The notes: a model not told the origin generated them from the letters alone. DNA of 64,000 bases from Anaerolineae bacterium (GCA_011174825.1 DUEZ01000075.1:104507-168506); one strand, 5' to 3'; shown: positions 26,188 through 35,150, counted from the stretch's first letter. Numbers and translations are program-made.

Positions 26188-27261
26188 CTAAGGATCTCCA
26201 TCAGGAGGTCGATTCGGGCATTCGCATGGCGTTCCATCACCATTTCCATTTCCATAAGCTCCCCCACCCTCACAACTCCCATCACCATAGCCATCGCCGT
26301 ATGCACCACCGCCATCGCCCGTGCCGTCACCATATCCATTCCCGTATGCCCCGCCACCGGCTCCCGTGCCGTCACCAAAGCCTTGCCCTGACGACCCTTC
26401 ATCTGCAGGTGGTGGGGACGTACTCTTCTTCTTGGGAGGGACATTCTCAGGCTGCTGGGGAGCATCTTCAGGTCTGTTCTTTCCATGCCGCAGGCGGAAG
26501 TTCATCGGATCTGCCAAACCGTCCTCGGCTTCGTTTTGGGCACGGTTCATGGCTCTGATTGCGTACTCCAAGCCCTGACATGCTTCAGCAGGCGCTTTCT
26601 GTTGTAATTGTTGCATCGCTTGAACGCGGACCTGAGCCATGTTTCGCAGGCGTTGAAGGGCGCCCATGAAGGCAGGATCGCCCAATTGCGCGGTTTCGGA
26701 AAGCGCCAACTGCAAGTGGTGTTCGAGGCGTAGTGGTGTCTCTTCAGGAATCTGGAGACCTTTATCGGCCAGAGCCATCATTTCGTTTACACGTTCCTCC
26801 GCCAAGGTAAGCAACAAATTCACTTCGTTTTCAGGATCCGTCGTAAGAGCGAGCCGGACATCTTCCGTCAACTGCTTTACGGGGTAAAGAGGATCGGTCG
26901 GCAAGCTAGCTTGGGCAGCATAGGCCGTAGAGCCAACCCCGCCGAAGGCAACGATCAATGCAAGCAGAACACTCGCAAGGGTACTCATTGGTGAACGCTC
27001 CTTTCTTTGAAATATATTCCACCTCTTATGACGTGTTTTCGAGACCTCAGATACGGGTACTGTTATGGATTTTGCCTGCTGCAGAAAAGCCCGACGTCCT
27101 TTCGCTTGAGCCTCTGAATCTCTCTCAGGAACGTTCCGCAGCACCTCAAGTTTTTCCAAGGTCGAGACATAGGGATCGATCATTCCTGTCTTGGAACGTC
27201 TGCCTGTCATGTAATCAGAGAGCGCTTTATCGATACTTTCATCATTTTCTAGCATGTCCAA
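26188..27261 (-). CDS. Membrane protein with DUF5667-like domain and Gly-rich repeat tail; putative anti-sigma partner
   Basis: The 357-residue product has a charged cytoplasmic part (1-95), one transmembrane segment (about 96-118, TLASVLLALIVAFGGVGSTAYAA), and an exported part with the DUF5667 hallmark LPTDPLYPVKQLTEDVRLALT. The C-terminal 65 residues contain three imperfect 15-residue repeats of the type GDGTGAGGGAYGNGY and then CECPNRPP. It starts seven bases after the ECF sigma gene. Sigma and single-pass protein in tandem suggest a sigma/anti-sigma pair, but no zinc-anti-sigma motif (HxxxCxxC) is visible, so this is only inferred from context. Confidence 0.75.
   Translation of the reverse strand: MDMLENDESIDKALSDYMTGRRSKTGMIDPYVSTLEKLEVLRNVPERDSEAQAKGRRAFLQQAKSITVPVSEVSKTRHKRWNIFQRKERSPMSTLASVLLALIVAFGGVGSTAYAAQASLPTDPLYPVKQLTEDVRLALTTDPENEVNLLLTLAEERVNEMMALADKGLQIPEETPLRLEHHLQLALSETAQLGDPAFMGALQRLRNMAQVRVQAMQQLQQKAPAEACQGLEYAIRAMNRAQNEAEDGLADPMNFRLRHGKNRPEDAPQQPENVPPKKKSTSPPPADEGSSGQGFGDGTGAGGGAYGNGYGDGTGDGGGAYGDGYGDGSCEGGGAYGNGNGDGTPCECPNRPPDGDP
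26233..26370 (-). repeat. In-gene 45-base tandem repeat encoding a Gly-Asp-Tyr tail
   Basis: About three 45-base units encode the GDGxGxGGGAYGxGY repeats. On the plus strand they read as ccatcgcc/ccgtatgc-rich sequence. Such repeats can change copy number by slippage. Confidence 0.7.
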
Positions 27262-27268
27262 AACTCCA

Positions 27269-27820
27269 TCAGGCTTCTGCGGGTGTAAGCATCCTTCGTA
27301 GAGCGTTCAGTGCACGATGTTGCAAAGACTTCACAGCTCCCACGGGTTTGTCTAAGATCTGCGAAACTTCGTGGTTGCTTAATCCTTCGAAATACTTCAG
27401 AACCACTACCTGCCTCTGATCGGGAGTCAGTTTCCACAAAACTCTGCGCACCTTAGCCTGCTCAAGAGAATGCTCTACTTCTTGCACCGGATCTTCACTT
27501 AGGTCTTGAATGGGTACGTTCTCCCAATCAAGGTTCAGCTCAATGAGCGGGTGGCGGCGAAAGTGATCCACGATCAAGTTGTGAGCCACCCGATAGAGAT
27601 AGGCTTTCAGGTGTTCATTAGGCCCGCCACCCGCCCCGATTGAGCGCAACAAACGGTAAAACGTCTCAGCCACGATTTCCTCAGCCACTTCACGGTCACC
27701 GAGCAACCGGTAAGCGTAGCAGAAGATGGCCATGTTGAATGCATCATAAATTGCCGCCAGCGCTTCCTCATCAAGCCGACGAGCACCATCAAGCCAATTA
27801 TCTTCGGGTTGTGGCATCAC
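27269..27820 (-). CDS. RNA polymerase sigma factor, ECF type
   Basis: This 183-residue sigma factor has a region 2 (AIFCYAYRLLGDREVAEEIVAETFYRLLRS, then YLYRVAHNLIVDHFRR) and a region 4 with the helix-turn-helix LTPDQRQVVVLKYFEGLSNHEVSQILDKPVGAVKSLQHRALNALRR. It lacks region 3 and has no C-terminal extension. It is transcribed together with the DUF5667-like membrane protein, which may control its activity at the membrane. Confidence 0.94.
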   Translation of the reverse strand: MMPQPEDNWLDGARRLDEEALAAIYDAFNMAIFCYAYRLLGDREVAEEIVAETFYRLLRSIGAGGGPNEHLKAYLYRVAHNLIVDHFRRHPLIELNLDWENVPIQDLSEDPVQEVEHSLEQAKVRRVLWKLTPDQRQVVVLKYFEGLSNHEVSQILDKPVGAVKSLQHRALNALRRMLTPAEA

Positions 27821-28671
27821 TTCTCCAAATATGACGCAGTTAATGTCACTTAGATACGGCCAAAACTTACGCTTCTACCGCTCACTCTCATCCGACAAGT
27901 ACATTCGAAACTTACGGAATGCTCATTGATTGCGTCCACTTCCTATGTCGTTGAATAGACTCGGAGTATTGGGTCAGATGCGATCTGAGAGTGATGTTTC
28001 AATGCCAGTTGAATGCTCTCAGTTCTTACTGCCAGACTGATCTAAATGATCGCCTCAGACTTTGAGATTCCAACCATAAATTTATAACCTTGGACTTTCA
28101 AAAGAAATTCCTCTTATATCGTACCTTTTATCACTTAAAGAATGATGCTAGTACAGACATGTAGTGAGTAATGCGAGGGATTCGAGATTACGGATGCTAT
28201 CCCTTTCTCGAGATTGTGACCAACTATGTGAGAGGTAATGTATAAATCATCTTTGGTTCCAGCTTGAATCCAATTTTAGCTATCCATTTCATATATGCAT
28301 TCCTAAGGGCTCATTCGTGAACGCATTGAGTTTAGCATTTCCTATGGGATAACCGTGACAGTGCTAGGCTTCACCAGAGACGTGATTTAACCTGGGGCGA
28401 TCAGTTGTGAGATATCAGCTTCCCAAATCAGAATAGCGGGTTCGAATCTCATCACCCGCTCATTTGATTCAAGTAACAGCACTTCAGTTTTGAGGAAAAC
28501 AAATCGCTTGGAACGCTAGAAGGTTCCAAGCTACTTCTATATTACTCGTGGGCCTAGCGAAGAGCAGTCAAATGTCTCAAAACGGGAAGCCCCGGGAGGA
28601 GATCATCAAATAACGTCAACCGCTTCAATCGACCAAAACCTAAAGAAATAGAGAATCTTCACGGACTGATT
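27821..28671. other. Gene-free region holding a second tRNA remnant
   Basis: About 850 AT-rich bases. I find no ORF with protein character; the remnant of tRNA-Gly at 28416-28480 is the only recognisable element. The sigma gene promoter is expected near 27830-27900. Confidence 0.5.
28416..28480 (+). pseudogene. Decayed 3' half of tRNA-Gly (remnant 2)
   Basis: cagcttcccaa, then gcgggttcgaatctcatcacccgctc and, after a short gap, gtaacagc repeat the tRNA-Gly(CCC) anticodon loop, T-arm, acceptor 3' strand and downstream flank (compare 22577-22638). The match continuing past the tRNA end shows that the copied unit included the flank. The 5' half is missing. Confidence 0.72.
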
Positions 28672-29160
28672 TTAATTATCAGCAACAAGATGAACGGTTA
28701 CTTGAGGGGGAATCGATACGGAAAATTCAAATTTCGCGAACTTATAACCATAACCCTCAGTGATGCTAGCTAGATCATAAGTCTTAAGCAAGGTCTTGAT
28801 CATGGCTGTTTGTGTCTTTGACAATATTTGATCTTCACTTTCGATAAGCTTGGAAAGTCTGTCTTTCCCATCTCCCATGTCTTCAATAATCATTCTCGCT
28901 CTTGGGGGTATAGAGATCGTCACGCTGACATCGATAATACGAAAGCCACTGTTCTGGAGAATGGTCATGATCTGCTTTGTCTCATCAATAAGCGTGACCA
29001 TACCTTCATGAAGTTTATCTTTTCCAACATCAAGCATGTCAACAGCGGCATCTTTGGCCAAGATGACAGAATCCGCTCCCGCATCTAACACCTCAGAGGC
29101 TGTCTCCTTGGCTTTGTCGGCAGTCTCTTTCGCTTTATCGAAGAACTTATCAAATGCCAT
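28672..29160 (-). CDS. Hypothetical protein with amphipathic helical N-terminus
   Basis: The 162-residue product opens with repeated FDKAKETADKAKETASEV-type helical units, as in YtxH- or LEA-like proteins, and continues with a compact domain (SGFRIIDVSVTISIPPRARMIIE ... FEFSVSIPPQVTVHLV) in which the SIPP strand occurs twice. I do not recognise the family. There is no signal peptide. Codon use and a regular start make it a likely real gene. It forms a minus-strand series with the two small genes upstream of it. Confidence 0.65.
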   Translation of the reverse strand: MAFDKFFDKAKETADKAKETASEVLDAGADSVILAKDAAVDMLDVGKDKLHEGMVTLIDETKQIMTILQNSGFRIIDVSVTISIPPRARMIIEDMGDGKDRLSKLIESEDQILSKTQTAMIKTLLKTYDLASITEGYGYKFAKFEFSVSIPPQVTVHLVADN

Positions 29161-29245
29161 CTACATCCTCTACCCGACTCATCATTAAACTACATGCGAC
29201 AAGAAATATTTATAAACCAAGTCTAATACAAGTGAAAACTAAATT

Positions 29246-29548
29246 CTAAAAAGCCGGAATGAAATCATCAGGGATACGCGCTATCGACTGCTCGACATGA
29301 TCGAGTTTCGAGTTCGCCTGAGCAAGGATTCCCTTTAAATCTGGATCTTCTGCTTTGGCGATGGCGAGAAAGAGTAATTCACGAATTCCATCGATCTCAA
29401 GGATGAGTTCCCACCGCCTGCTTGCCAACTCGTCCCTCAACCCTTTAAGCGTTTCTATATAGGCTTCGGAAGATTTATCACGAAGTTCACGGCGTAGTCG
29501 ATGCAAGTTATCCTCACCCACGTTTCGCCTCCCTGATGTGTACATCAT
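29246..29548 (-). CDS. Hypothetical small helical protein
   Basis: A 100-residue, mostly helical and charged product (RRELRDKSSEAYIETLKGLRDELASRRWELILEIDGI...). No motif is recognised and no membrane segment is present; it could form a coiled coil. Start could be either of the two Met codons at the beginning. Two neighbours on the same strand are also unknown. Confidence 0.5.
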   Translation of the reverse strand: MMYTSGRRNVGEDNLHRLRRELRDKSSEAYIETLKGLRDELASRRWELILEIDGIRELLFLAIAKAEDPDLKGILAQANSKLDHVEQSIARIPDDFIPAF

Positions 29549-29681
29549 AACGCGAAATGAACACTCGATTAACGCTACCCCTATAGTATCATCCTAAGCG
29601 ACCTATTCCCAAATCCCAATCCTTATAATCCTCACCCTTATAAGCCTCCTCACACATTGAAGGGAGGTACGCTGCACTCAA

Positions 29682-29882
29682 TCACCGGACAAGTATAGCA
29701 ATATGATCTAGTTCTATTCGGTTTCCATTTGTCAATTCCACACGCCTTTCACTCACCCTACGAACCACATAATCTTTCCAATTTTTGTAAGCTAATTGCA
29801 AGCTTCGTTCGGCTCCTGACATGCTAGGATAGATATGCAAATCGCCAGTGGGATTTGGTTTGGAAGACAACACCACCCACAT
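29682..29882 (-). CDS. Possible small protein, 66 residues
   Basis: The ORF has a plausible composition (beta-strand pattern in VVRRVSERRVELTNGNRIELDHIAILVR, which reads like a small beta-barrel) and lies in series with two other small minus-strand genes. An aagggt ribosome-binding-like sequence touches the ATG, which is too close. I am not sure it is translated. Confidence 0.3.
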   Translation of the reverse strand: MWVVLSSKPNPTGDLHIYPSMSGAERSLQLAYKNWKDYVVRRVSERRVELTNGNRIELDHIAILVR

Positions 29883-29889
29883 ACCCTTA

Positions 29890-30035
29890 TAAGTATCGAG
29901 CGTCGGGACCCTCGGATGCCTCCCGAGAAACGCTCCAAATTCCTCTCGAGTCTTCCATGACCTGGCTTAGTCTGGCCTTTTGCTCTCCTCCTCCCCGGAG
30001 CCCTCGGTTTCGCCGAGGGCTCTGCTGGTTTTTTA
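29890..30035 (+). ncRNA. Candidate structured RNA ending in a strong terminator, upstream of argF
   Basis: GAGCGT (29898-29903) pairs with ACGCTC (29930-29935), enclosing a CGGGA/TCCCG pairing. After about 60 bases comes a 10-bp stem GAGCCCTCGG/CCGAGGGCTC with U-tract TTTTTT (29998-30034). The argF promoter lies beyond the terminator, so this is either an independent short transcript or the leader of a second, upstream argF promoter. No known RNA class was recognised; I checked for SRP RNA features on both strands and found only a partial ccaggtca. Confidence 0.35.
29998..30034 (+). terminator. Rho-independent terminator before argF
   Basis: GAGCCCTCGG-tttcg-CCGAGGGCTC followed by tgctggTTTTTT on the plus strand. 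No annotated plus-strand gene ends upstream of it, which is why an RNA is suspected. Confidence 0.8.
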
Positions 30036-30090
30036 ACCCTATCCTGCATCCTTGGACCCAAAAATGTTTAGCATGGGTCCATTCACTTAT

Positions 30091-30099
30091 GCTATACTG
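30091..30099 (+). promoter_or_regulatory. Extended -10 promoter of argF
   Basis: TGCTATACT matches the extended -10 form (TGn followed by TATACT). The -35 region is weak, as usual for this promoter type. Transcription would start near 30106, giving a leader of about 30 bases with agggaga as ribosome-binding site. Confidence 0.6.
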
Positions 30100-30134
30100 C
30101 CACCGCCAAAAACTCAAGCAAGGGAGATAGCAAG

Positions 30135-31052
30135 ATGCGACATTTCTTATCCATACTGGACACATCATCCAAGGAACTAGATGATCTGCTCACCCTCGCT
30201 ACGCGCCTAAAAACTGAATGGCAGAGCGGAGGGAATGAGCCGTTGCTCTCTGGTAAAGTGCTCGCGATGGTCTTCCAAAAACCCAGCCTCCGAACCCGGG
30301 TCTCCTTTGATATGGGTATGAGACATCTCGGTGGAGATGCACTTTATCTCTCTCCCGATGAGATCGGTCTCGGAAAACGCGAATCCATCTCTGACGTCAG
30401 TAGAGTTCTCTCTGGTTACGTCGACGGTATCATGGCTCGCGTGTTTGATCATGAACACATCCTAGAGCTAGCTCGCTACGCGACCGTTCCGGTTATCAAT
30501 GGACTCAGTAATTTTAACCACCCTTGCCAAGCCCTAGCGGATGTATTGACGATCCTTGAGAATTTTGGTCACCTTGAGGATCTGAACGTCGCGTTTATAG
30601 GGGATGGTAACAATGTAGCCACGTCACTCCTCTTCTCGTGTGCACGTTTGGGGATGAACTTCTCCATCGCCTCGCCCGAAGGGTATGGGCTTCCAGAGGA
30701 TGTGATTGGGAAAGCGAAAGAGATAGCTCAAGAAACCGAGATCTCGATTAAATCCACACGCGATCCCATAGAAGCCGTCAAAAACGCTCAAGTGATCTAC
30801 ACCGACACATGGGTAAGTATGGGACAAGAGCAGGAGATGAAACAACGGGAACTTGATTTCACGCCTTACCAGGTGAACGCCGAATTGGTCTCTCAGGCAG
30901 ACCCATCAGCGATTGTTTTACACTGCTTGCCAGCTCATCGTGGACAAGAGATAACGGATGAAGTGGCTGATGGACCACATTCGAAGATATTTCCCCAGGC
31001 AGAAAATCGGATGCATGCGCAAAAAGCTGTGCTTGTCACTCTTATGGGATGA
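30135..31052 (+). CDS. argF: Ornithine carbamoyltransferase
   Basis: The enzyme makes citrulline from ornithine and carbamoyl phosphate in arginine synthesis. The 305-residue protein has the carbamoyl-phosphate loop FQKPSLRTR (47-55; the SxRTR form with Leu), the NHPCQALAD motif, the ornithine-specific [11 protein letters not shown] and the active-site HCLPAHRG. Length is typical. A ribosome-binding site agggag lies upstream of the ATG. It is followed by pyk after 37 bases. Confidence 0.95.
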   Translation: MRHFLSILDTSSKELDDLLTLATRLKTEWQSGGNEPLLSGKVLAMVFQKPSLRTRVSFDMGMRHLGGDALYLSPDEIGLGKRESISDVSRVLSGYVDGIMARVFDHEHILELARYATVPVINGLSNFNHPCQALADVLTILENFGHLEDLNVAFIGDGNNVATSLLFSCARLGMNFSIASPEGYGLPEDVIGKAKEIAQETEISIKSTRDPIEAVKNAQVIYTDTWVSMGQEQEMKQRELDFTPYQVNAELVSQADPSAIVLHCLPAHRGQEITDEVADGPHSKIFPQAENRMHAQKAVLVTLMG

Positions 31053-31089
31053 AGAAGCTTTCAGACTAGTTTCAGATGAGAAGACCAAC

Positions 31090-32520
31090 ATGAAACGGCG
31101 AGCGAAAATTATTGCGACCATTGGCCCAGCCACAAAGACGCGTGATCAATTGCGAGAATTAGTGGCTGCCGGGATGGACGTTGTCCGACTCAACTTCTCC
31201 CACGGCGATCACCAAGATCACGCTAACGCAATATGTCATATCCGAGAGGTAGCGGAGGAAACGGGCAGTGCTATAGCCATACTGCAGGACCTTCAAGGCT
31301 CAAAGCTCCGCACAGGTGATCTGGCTCAAAAAGACCCGGTTCTTCTAAAAGCTGGACAACCCTTGGTCCTCACAACAACTCCCATCCTTGGATCTGAGAA
31401 ACGCATCCATGTGAATTACCCCGCTCTACCTCGAGAGGTTAGACCCGGCGACAGGATCTTGATCGACGATGGGGCGATGGAACTGGTGGTAACTTCTATC
31501 TCAGACTCAGATGTGGAAACAGAGGTCATCCAAGGAGGACCTTTAGGAAGACATAAAGGTATTCATTTACCAGGAGTCCAACTTTCAGCACCTCCCCTAA
31601 CTTCCAAGGACTTGGATGACCTTTCCTTTGGGCTGGAACAAGGTGTCGATATGGTGGCATTATCCTTCGTGCGAAAAGCAGAGGATTTGATCGAGCTTCG
31701 TAAAACACTGATAGCGAAGGATCCGAAAGCTCAAGAAATACCGATCATCGCCAAACTTGAGACACCCGAAGCTGTTGACCAAATTGATGCGATCCTCGAA
31801 GTGTGTGACGGGGTAATGGTTGCCAGAGGAGATTTAGGGGTCACAATGTCCCCGGAGCGCGTCCCCTCACTTCAAAAACACATCATAAGGTGTGCAAACA
31901 CAAAACTTAAGTGTGTGATCACTGCGACTCAAATGCTTGAGACCATGATCGATAATCCAAGCCCTACACGTGCGGAGGCGTCAGATGTCGCCAATGCTGT
32001 TTTTGACGGTAGCGATACGCTTATGCTATCTGGAGAAACCGCAATTGGAAAATACCCGATCAAAGCTGTAGAGACGATGTCTCGCATCATTATTGATGCC
32101 GAGGAACACGCCCCTGAATGGGGTTACCATCCCATGGCTGAAATTGCCACCACCGAGGACGATGCTGTAGCCACGACACACGCTGCTCGTTCACTGGCAC
32201 AGGATCGAAGCGTAGCCGCGATCGCTGTATTCACCCGCTCCGGAAAGACCGCACGCTTGATGTCCAAAGTGCGACCACAAGCTCCAATTTTAGCATTCAC
32301 GCCAGAACAGATCACTTATCAACGGATGGCATTGTTCTGGGGTGTGATCCCTTATCAGGTGCCCATGGCTCACTCGGTGGAAGAGATGATCGACCGTGTT
32401 CGACATGCGTGTCTTGCCTCTGGTATCGTCCGCTCCGGGGAACAGGTTGTATTGGTTGCAAGCCTCCCGGTAGGTGCTATGGGACCGCCCAACTTCACCC
32501 TCCTGCACACAATCCAATAG
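31090..32520 (+). CDS. pyk: Pyruvate kinase
   Basis: I start the gene at 31090 (MKRRAKIIATIGPATKTRDQL), which fits the family N-terminus; the track start at 30958 lies inside argF. The 476-residue enzyme has VRLNFSHGDH, LQDLQGSKLRTG (the usual DLqGPKIR with Ser), the IDDGAMEL block, the lysine loop IPIIAKLETPEAVDQ and MVARGDLGV. The C-terminal allosteric domain is of normal size and there is no extra phosphohistidine domain. It converts PEP and ADP to pyruvate and ATP. Confidence 0.95.
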   Translation: MKRRAKIIATIGPATKTRDQLRELVAAGMDVVRLNFSHGDHQDHANAICHIREVAEETGSAIAILQDLQGSKLRTGDLAQKDPVLLKAGQPLVLTTTPILGSEKRIHVNYPALPREVRPGDRILIDDGAMELVVTSISDSDVETEVIQGGPLGRHKGIHLPGVQLSAPPLTSKDLDDLSFGLEQGVDMVALSFVRKAEDLIELRKTLIAKDPKAQEIPIIAKLETPEAVDQIDAILEVCDGVMVARGDLGVTMSPERVPSLQKHIIRCANTKLKCVITATQMLETMIDNPSPTRAEASDVANAVFDGSDTLMLSGETAIGKYPIKAVETMSRIIIDAEEHAPEWGYHPMAEIATTEDDAVATTHAARSLAQDRSVAAIAVFTRSGKTARLMSKVRPQAPILAFTPEQITYQRMALFWGVIPYQVPMAHSVEEMIDRVRHACLASGIVRSGEQVVLVASLPVGAMGPPNFTLLHTIQ

Positions 32521-32723
32521 TTAACCCCAATTCTTCCCCTTTTTCAGCCGTGAATCTGATGCCTTTCGCGCCGAGGTATCATAGCTATGTTCCTTTCGAT
32601 CAGATAGGGATCCCTAGCTGCGCTCGGAATGACACAATGCTGGGGAAGATAATGTCTGTAAGAAAAAGGAGGATTTGCTGAAGAATGAAGTTTAGGAAGA
32701 TATAGAAATAGCTGAGGCTTGGT

Positions 32724-33002
32724 TTATATAAGATTATCCGTCATTAGGATAAGCGCGTTCCGCAATAAGCTCTTTTCACTCGGCGTGGGATGATGCAGGA
32801 CATCAAAAATGCCTTGCCCGGAAACGAGGAGCATGGCATTAAATTCAAGGAGTGTAAGATGTCCTGTAACTCCGTTTCTTAGACTGAACCACCGACCCGG
32901 TTCAATCTGATCTGGTCGTTCAGGAACATGCGCAGCAAGCCACTCTGCTAAGGCGATGCGTCGTTTAGGGGTGAGCATGATCAAAGTTTTTTCTATATCC
33001 AT
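32724..33002 (-). CDS. Hypothetical protein, about 92 residues
   Basis: The likely start is the Met in MDIEKTLIMLTPKRRIALAEWLAAHVPERP (33002); the track begins five residues earlier. The product has a helical first half and a more mixed second half (RNGVTGHLTLLEFNAMLLVSGQG). No family is recognised and no membrane segment is seen. Composition and ordered helices suggest a real gene. Confidence 0.5.
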   Translation of the reverse strand: MDIEKTLIMLTPKRRIALAEWLAAHVPERPDQIEPGRWFSLRNGVTGHLTLLEFNAMLLVSGQGIFDVLHHPTPSEKSLLRNALILMTDNLI

Positions 33003-33138
33003 CCTATCGCCTTCCACAACTAGATCGCTTGTGTGCCAGTAATGTTATCCCGGCTTGGTACAATCGGCGAATGTTAGCATAGGTCGCACGAGGCCGCTAC
33101 TGAATAAAAAGAGGGACATTACTTGGTTTGAAAGGAAT

Positions 33139-33165
33139 GTAGGGGCGGGGTAACCCCGTCCCTAC
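33139..33165. repeat. Short perfect palindrome after the Etf operon
   Basis: GTAGGGgCGGGGT and ACCCCGtCCCTAC are mirror images around ta. It shares its GTAGGGGC edge with repeat R1 and lies about 80 bases after the etfB stop, so it could serve as terminator. Confidence 0.65.
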
Positions 33166-33245
33166 TTGATTATAACGATCCAACCCAGGAGGGTATATTT
33201 GCTGTAGGTGTCTTATCTGTAATCCCAACTCGCCTGACGTTCGCC

Positions 33246-34043
33246 TCACATAAGATCTTGAACCAAATCGACCAACCGTCGGACCACCTCATCACGGTTT
33301 CCGGTCAAGAACTCTCGTTTTCGCTCCCGAACGGCAGCCTGCTCAAATCCACTAACAATCGTCGGTGATCCCGGTGTACCAATGTAATCCTCATCCGCCT
33401 CGATGTCCTCGCGTGTCCAAACAGTTACATTGGCACCCTTGAAGGCATCCTCTTTGATCTCATAGTCCATAAACCGGGGCTCATTCGAGGCTGTCTTTAC
33501 CGAAACCACTGCCGGCGTAGGGACTTCCAATACTTCATGCCCACCTCTCACCTCGCGCCGACCCCTTACAACTTGCCGTTCAAGATCCACTTCCAGATCA
33601 GTCACGAGCGTGATTTGCGATTGATCCAACCATTCAGCTATCCCTGGCGGAACTTGCCCAGTCGCACCGTCCGAAGACTCTTCTCCACAGATGATCAAAT
33701 CTGGGTCACCGAGTTTTTCGATCCCCTTCGCCAGCGTATAGGTCGTCGCCAAAGTGTCCGCTCCAGCAAAATGCTGATCACTGAGGAGGAACGCCTCATC
33801 TGCACCCATCGCTAACCCGACTCGGAGATACTTTTCAAAGAGAGGAGGACCCATCGATAGGAGTATCACCCGCGCCTGATGAAGGTCTTTTAATTTAAGA
33901 GCCATCTCCAAAGCGTTCATGTCCGGAGGGTTGATCTCTGATCGTACCTGGCTTCGTTCGATCCGTCGTGTCTCCGGATCAACTCGGATCTCCTCTGGTT
34001 TAGGGACAACTTTCATGCAAACGATAACCTTGAGTTCAGTCAT
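33246..34043 (-). CDS. etfB: Electron transfer flavoprotein, beta subunit
   Basis: EtfB binds the second nucleotide (AMP or FAD) of the heterodimer. The 265-residue protein has the family opening VIVCMKVVPKPEEIRVDPE, INPPDMNALEMALKLKD, and GADEAFLLSDQHFAGADTLATTYTLAKGIEK, followed by DLIICGEESSDGATGQVPP. The GADTLATTYTLA segment resembles bifurcating-type ETFs that hold FAD here, rather than the AMP-binding mitochondrial type; this needs alignment to confirm. It overlaps etfA by eight bases and is the last gene of the Kor-Hdr-Etf operon. Confidence 0.9.
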   Translation of the reverse strand: MTELKVIVCMKVVPKPEEIRVDPETRRIERSQVRSEINPPDMNALEMALKLKDLHQARVILLSMGPPLFEKYLRVGLAMGADEAFLLSDQHFAGADTLATTYTLAKGIEKLGDPDLIICGEESSDGATGQVPPGIAEWLDQSQITLVTDLEVDLERQVVRGRREVRGGHEVLEVPTPAVVSVKTASNEPRFMDYEIKEDAFKGANVTVWTREDIEADEDYIGTPGSPTIVSGFEQAAVRERKREFLTGNRDEVVRRLVDLVQDLM

Positions 34044-35058
34044 TTGATGTCGTGCGTTCCTTTTGAATGTCCTCGATCAACGCTGGAATAAATTGGAGGG
34101 CGTCATCCACGATACAAATATCCGCATATTCAAAGATCGGGGCGTTGGGATCCGAGTTGATCGCCACCACAAAATCGGCATCCTGAATTCCAACCACGAA
34201 GTGGAATGCGCCACTGATACCGCAAGCAAAAGCGATCTTCGGGCGACAAACAACGCCTGTTTGTCCTACTTGTCTTTCACGTTCGATGTGTCCCTCGTCC
34301 ACAGGGGGGCGTGTTGCGCCAACATCGCCATGCATCAAATCGGCTAGCTCTTGGAGCATGTCGAACTTACCCTCGATCCCTCGTCCACCACATACAAGGA
34401 CCGGTGTTTGAGTGAGGTCAACACCCTCTCCGACAACACGCTCGATCAGCTTGGTGGGGATCATTCCTTCCACGATCTCGATCTCCATCACATGAGTAAG
34501 TCCCACCCTGTTGGGATCCTCGTCACCCAAAGGGAAAACCCCCGGTCGCACGGTAGACATCTGAGGGCGGTGGTGAGGTGATTCAAGTAACGCTATCACG
34601 CCTCCCCCAAAACCTGTGACCTCAGATGTCAGCAAGCCGCTCTGTGGATCAAGCCGTAAATCGGTACAATCAGCGTTAAGCCCTGTTCTAAGCCTAACCG
34701 CCAGTCGTCCCGCCAAATCTCTTCCGTTGGGAGTCGCGCCGCACAGGAAAACACTGGGACGACCTTTCACCAATGCTTTTTCGACGACGTGTGTGTAAGC
34801 ATCTACCGTGAAGTGCTCTAGTAGTGGATGTTCTGCAATCCAAATCTCGTCAGCGCCGTACGTAATTGCTCTCTGCACCTGATCACTGATTTGATGACCA
34901 AGAAGTAAACCGTTAAGCGACCAGCCGGCTTCATCGGCGAGCTGTCTTCCCTTGGACAGGATCTCCAGTGACACCCGTTCCAATTCACCATCTACTTGAT
35001 CCAAGAAGACCCAGATGGTTTTCTGTTCATCGTCAACGCTGTACAGCGAAGCGACCAA
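34036..35058 (-). CDS. etfA: Electron transfer flavoprotein, alpha subunit
   Basis: The 340-residue protein has a C-terminal FAD domain with VCGGRGIEGKFDMLQELA, VGATRPPVDEGHIERERQVGQTG, ACGISGAFHFVVGIQDADFVVAINSD and APIFEYADICIVDD. The N-terminal half pairs with EtfB. It carries electrons between flavins of the partner dehydrogenase and the Hdr-type subunits encoded just upstream (inference from the operon). A gap of about 90 bases separates it from the CCG protein gene. Confidence 0.93.
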   Translation of the reverse strand: MVASLYSVDDEQKTIWVFLDQVDGELERVSLEILSKGRQLADEAGWSLNGLLLGHQISDQVQRAITYGADEIWIAEHPLLEHFTVDAYTHVVEKALVKGRPSVFLCGATPNGRDLAGRLAVRLRTGLNADCTDLRLDPQSGLLTSEVTGFGGGVIALLESPHHRPQMSTVRPGVFPLGDEDPNRVGLTHVMEIEIVEGMIPTKLIERVVGEGVDLTQTPVLVCGGRGIEGKFDMLQELADLMHGDVGATRPPVDEGHIERERQVGQTGVVCRPKIAFACGISGAFHFVVGIQDADFVVAINSDPNAPIFEYADICIVDDALQFIPALIEDIQKERTTSND

Positions 35059-35150
35059 TTGCTACCTCCTAGGAGGATGACCAAACGGACAGGAATGGTA
35101 ATTCGATTCTTCGATTCGGCAGATTAAAGGCAATACCATCTTACAAAGGA

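Noticed and set aside
26184-26558. Histidine-rich plus-strand ORF
   Set aside because: The HHHFHFHKLPHPHNSHHHSHR sequence is the antisense reading of the Gly-rich repeat tail of the DUF5667-like gene.
29890-30035. SRP RNA (4.5S)
   Set aside because: The minus strand contains ccaggtca but not the GGAA tetraloop and asymmetric loop at the right distance.
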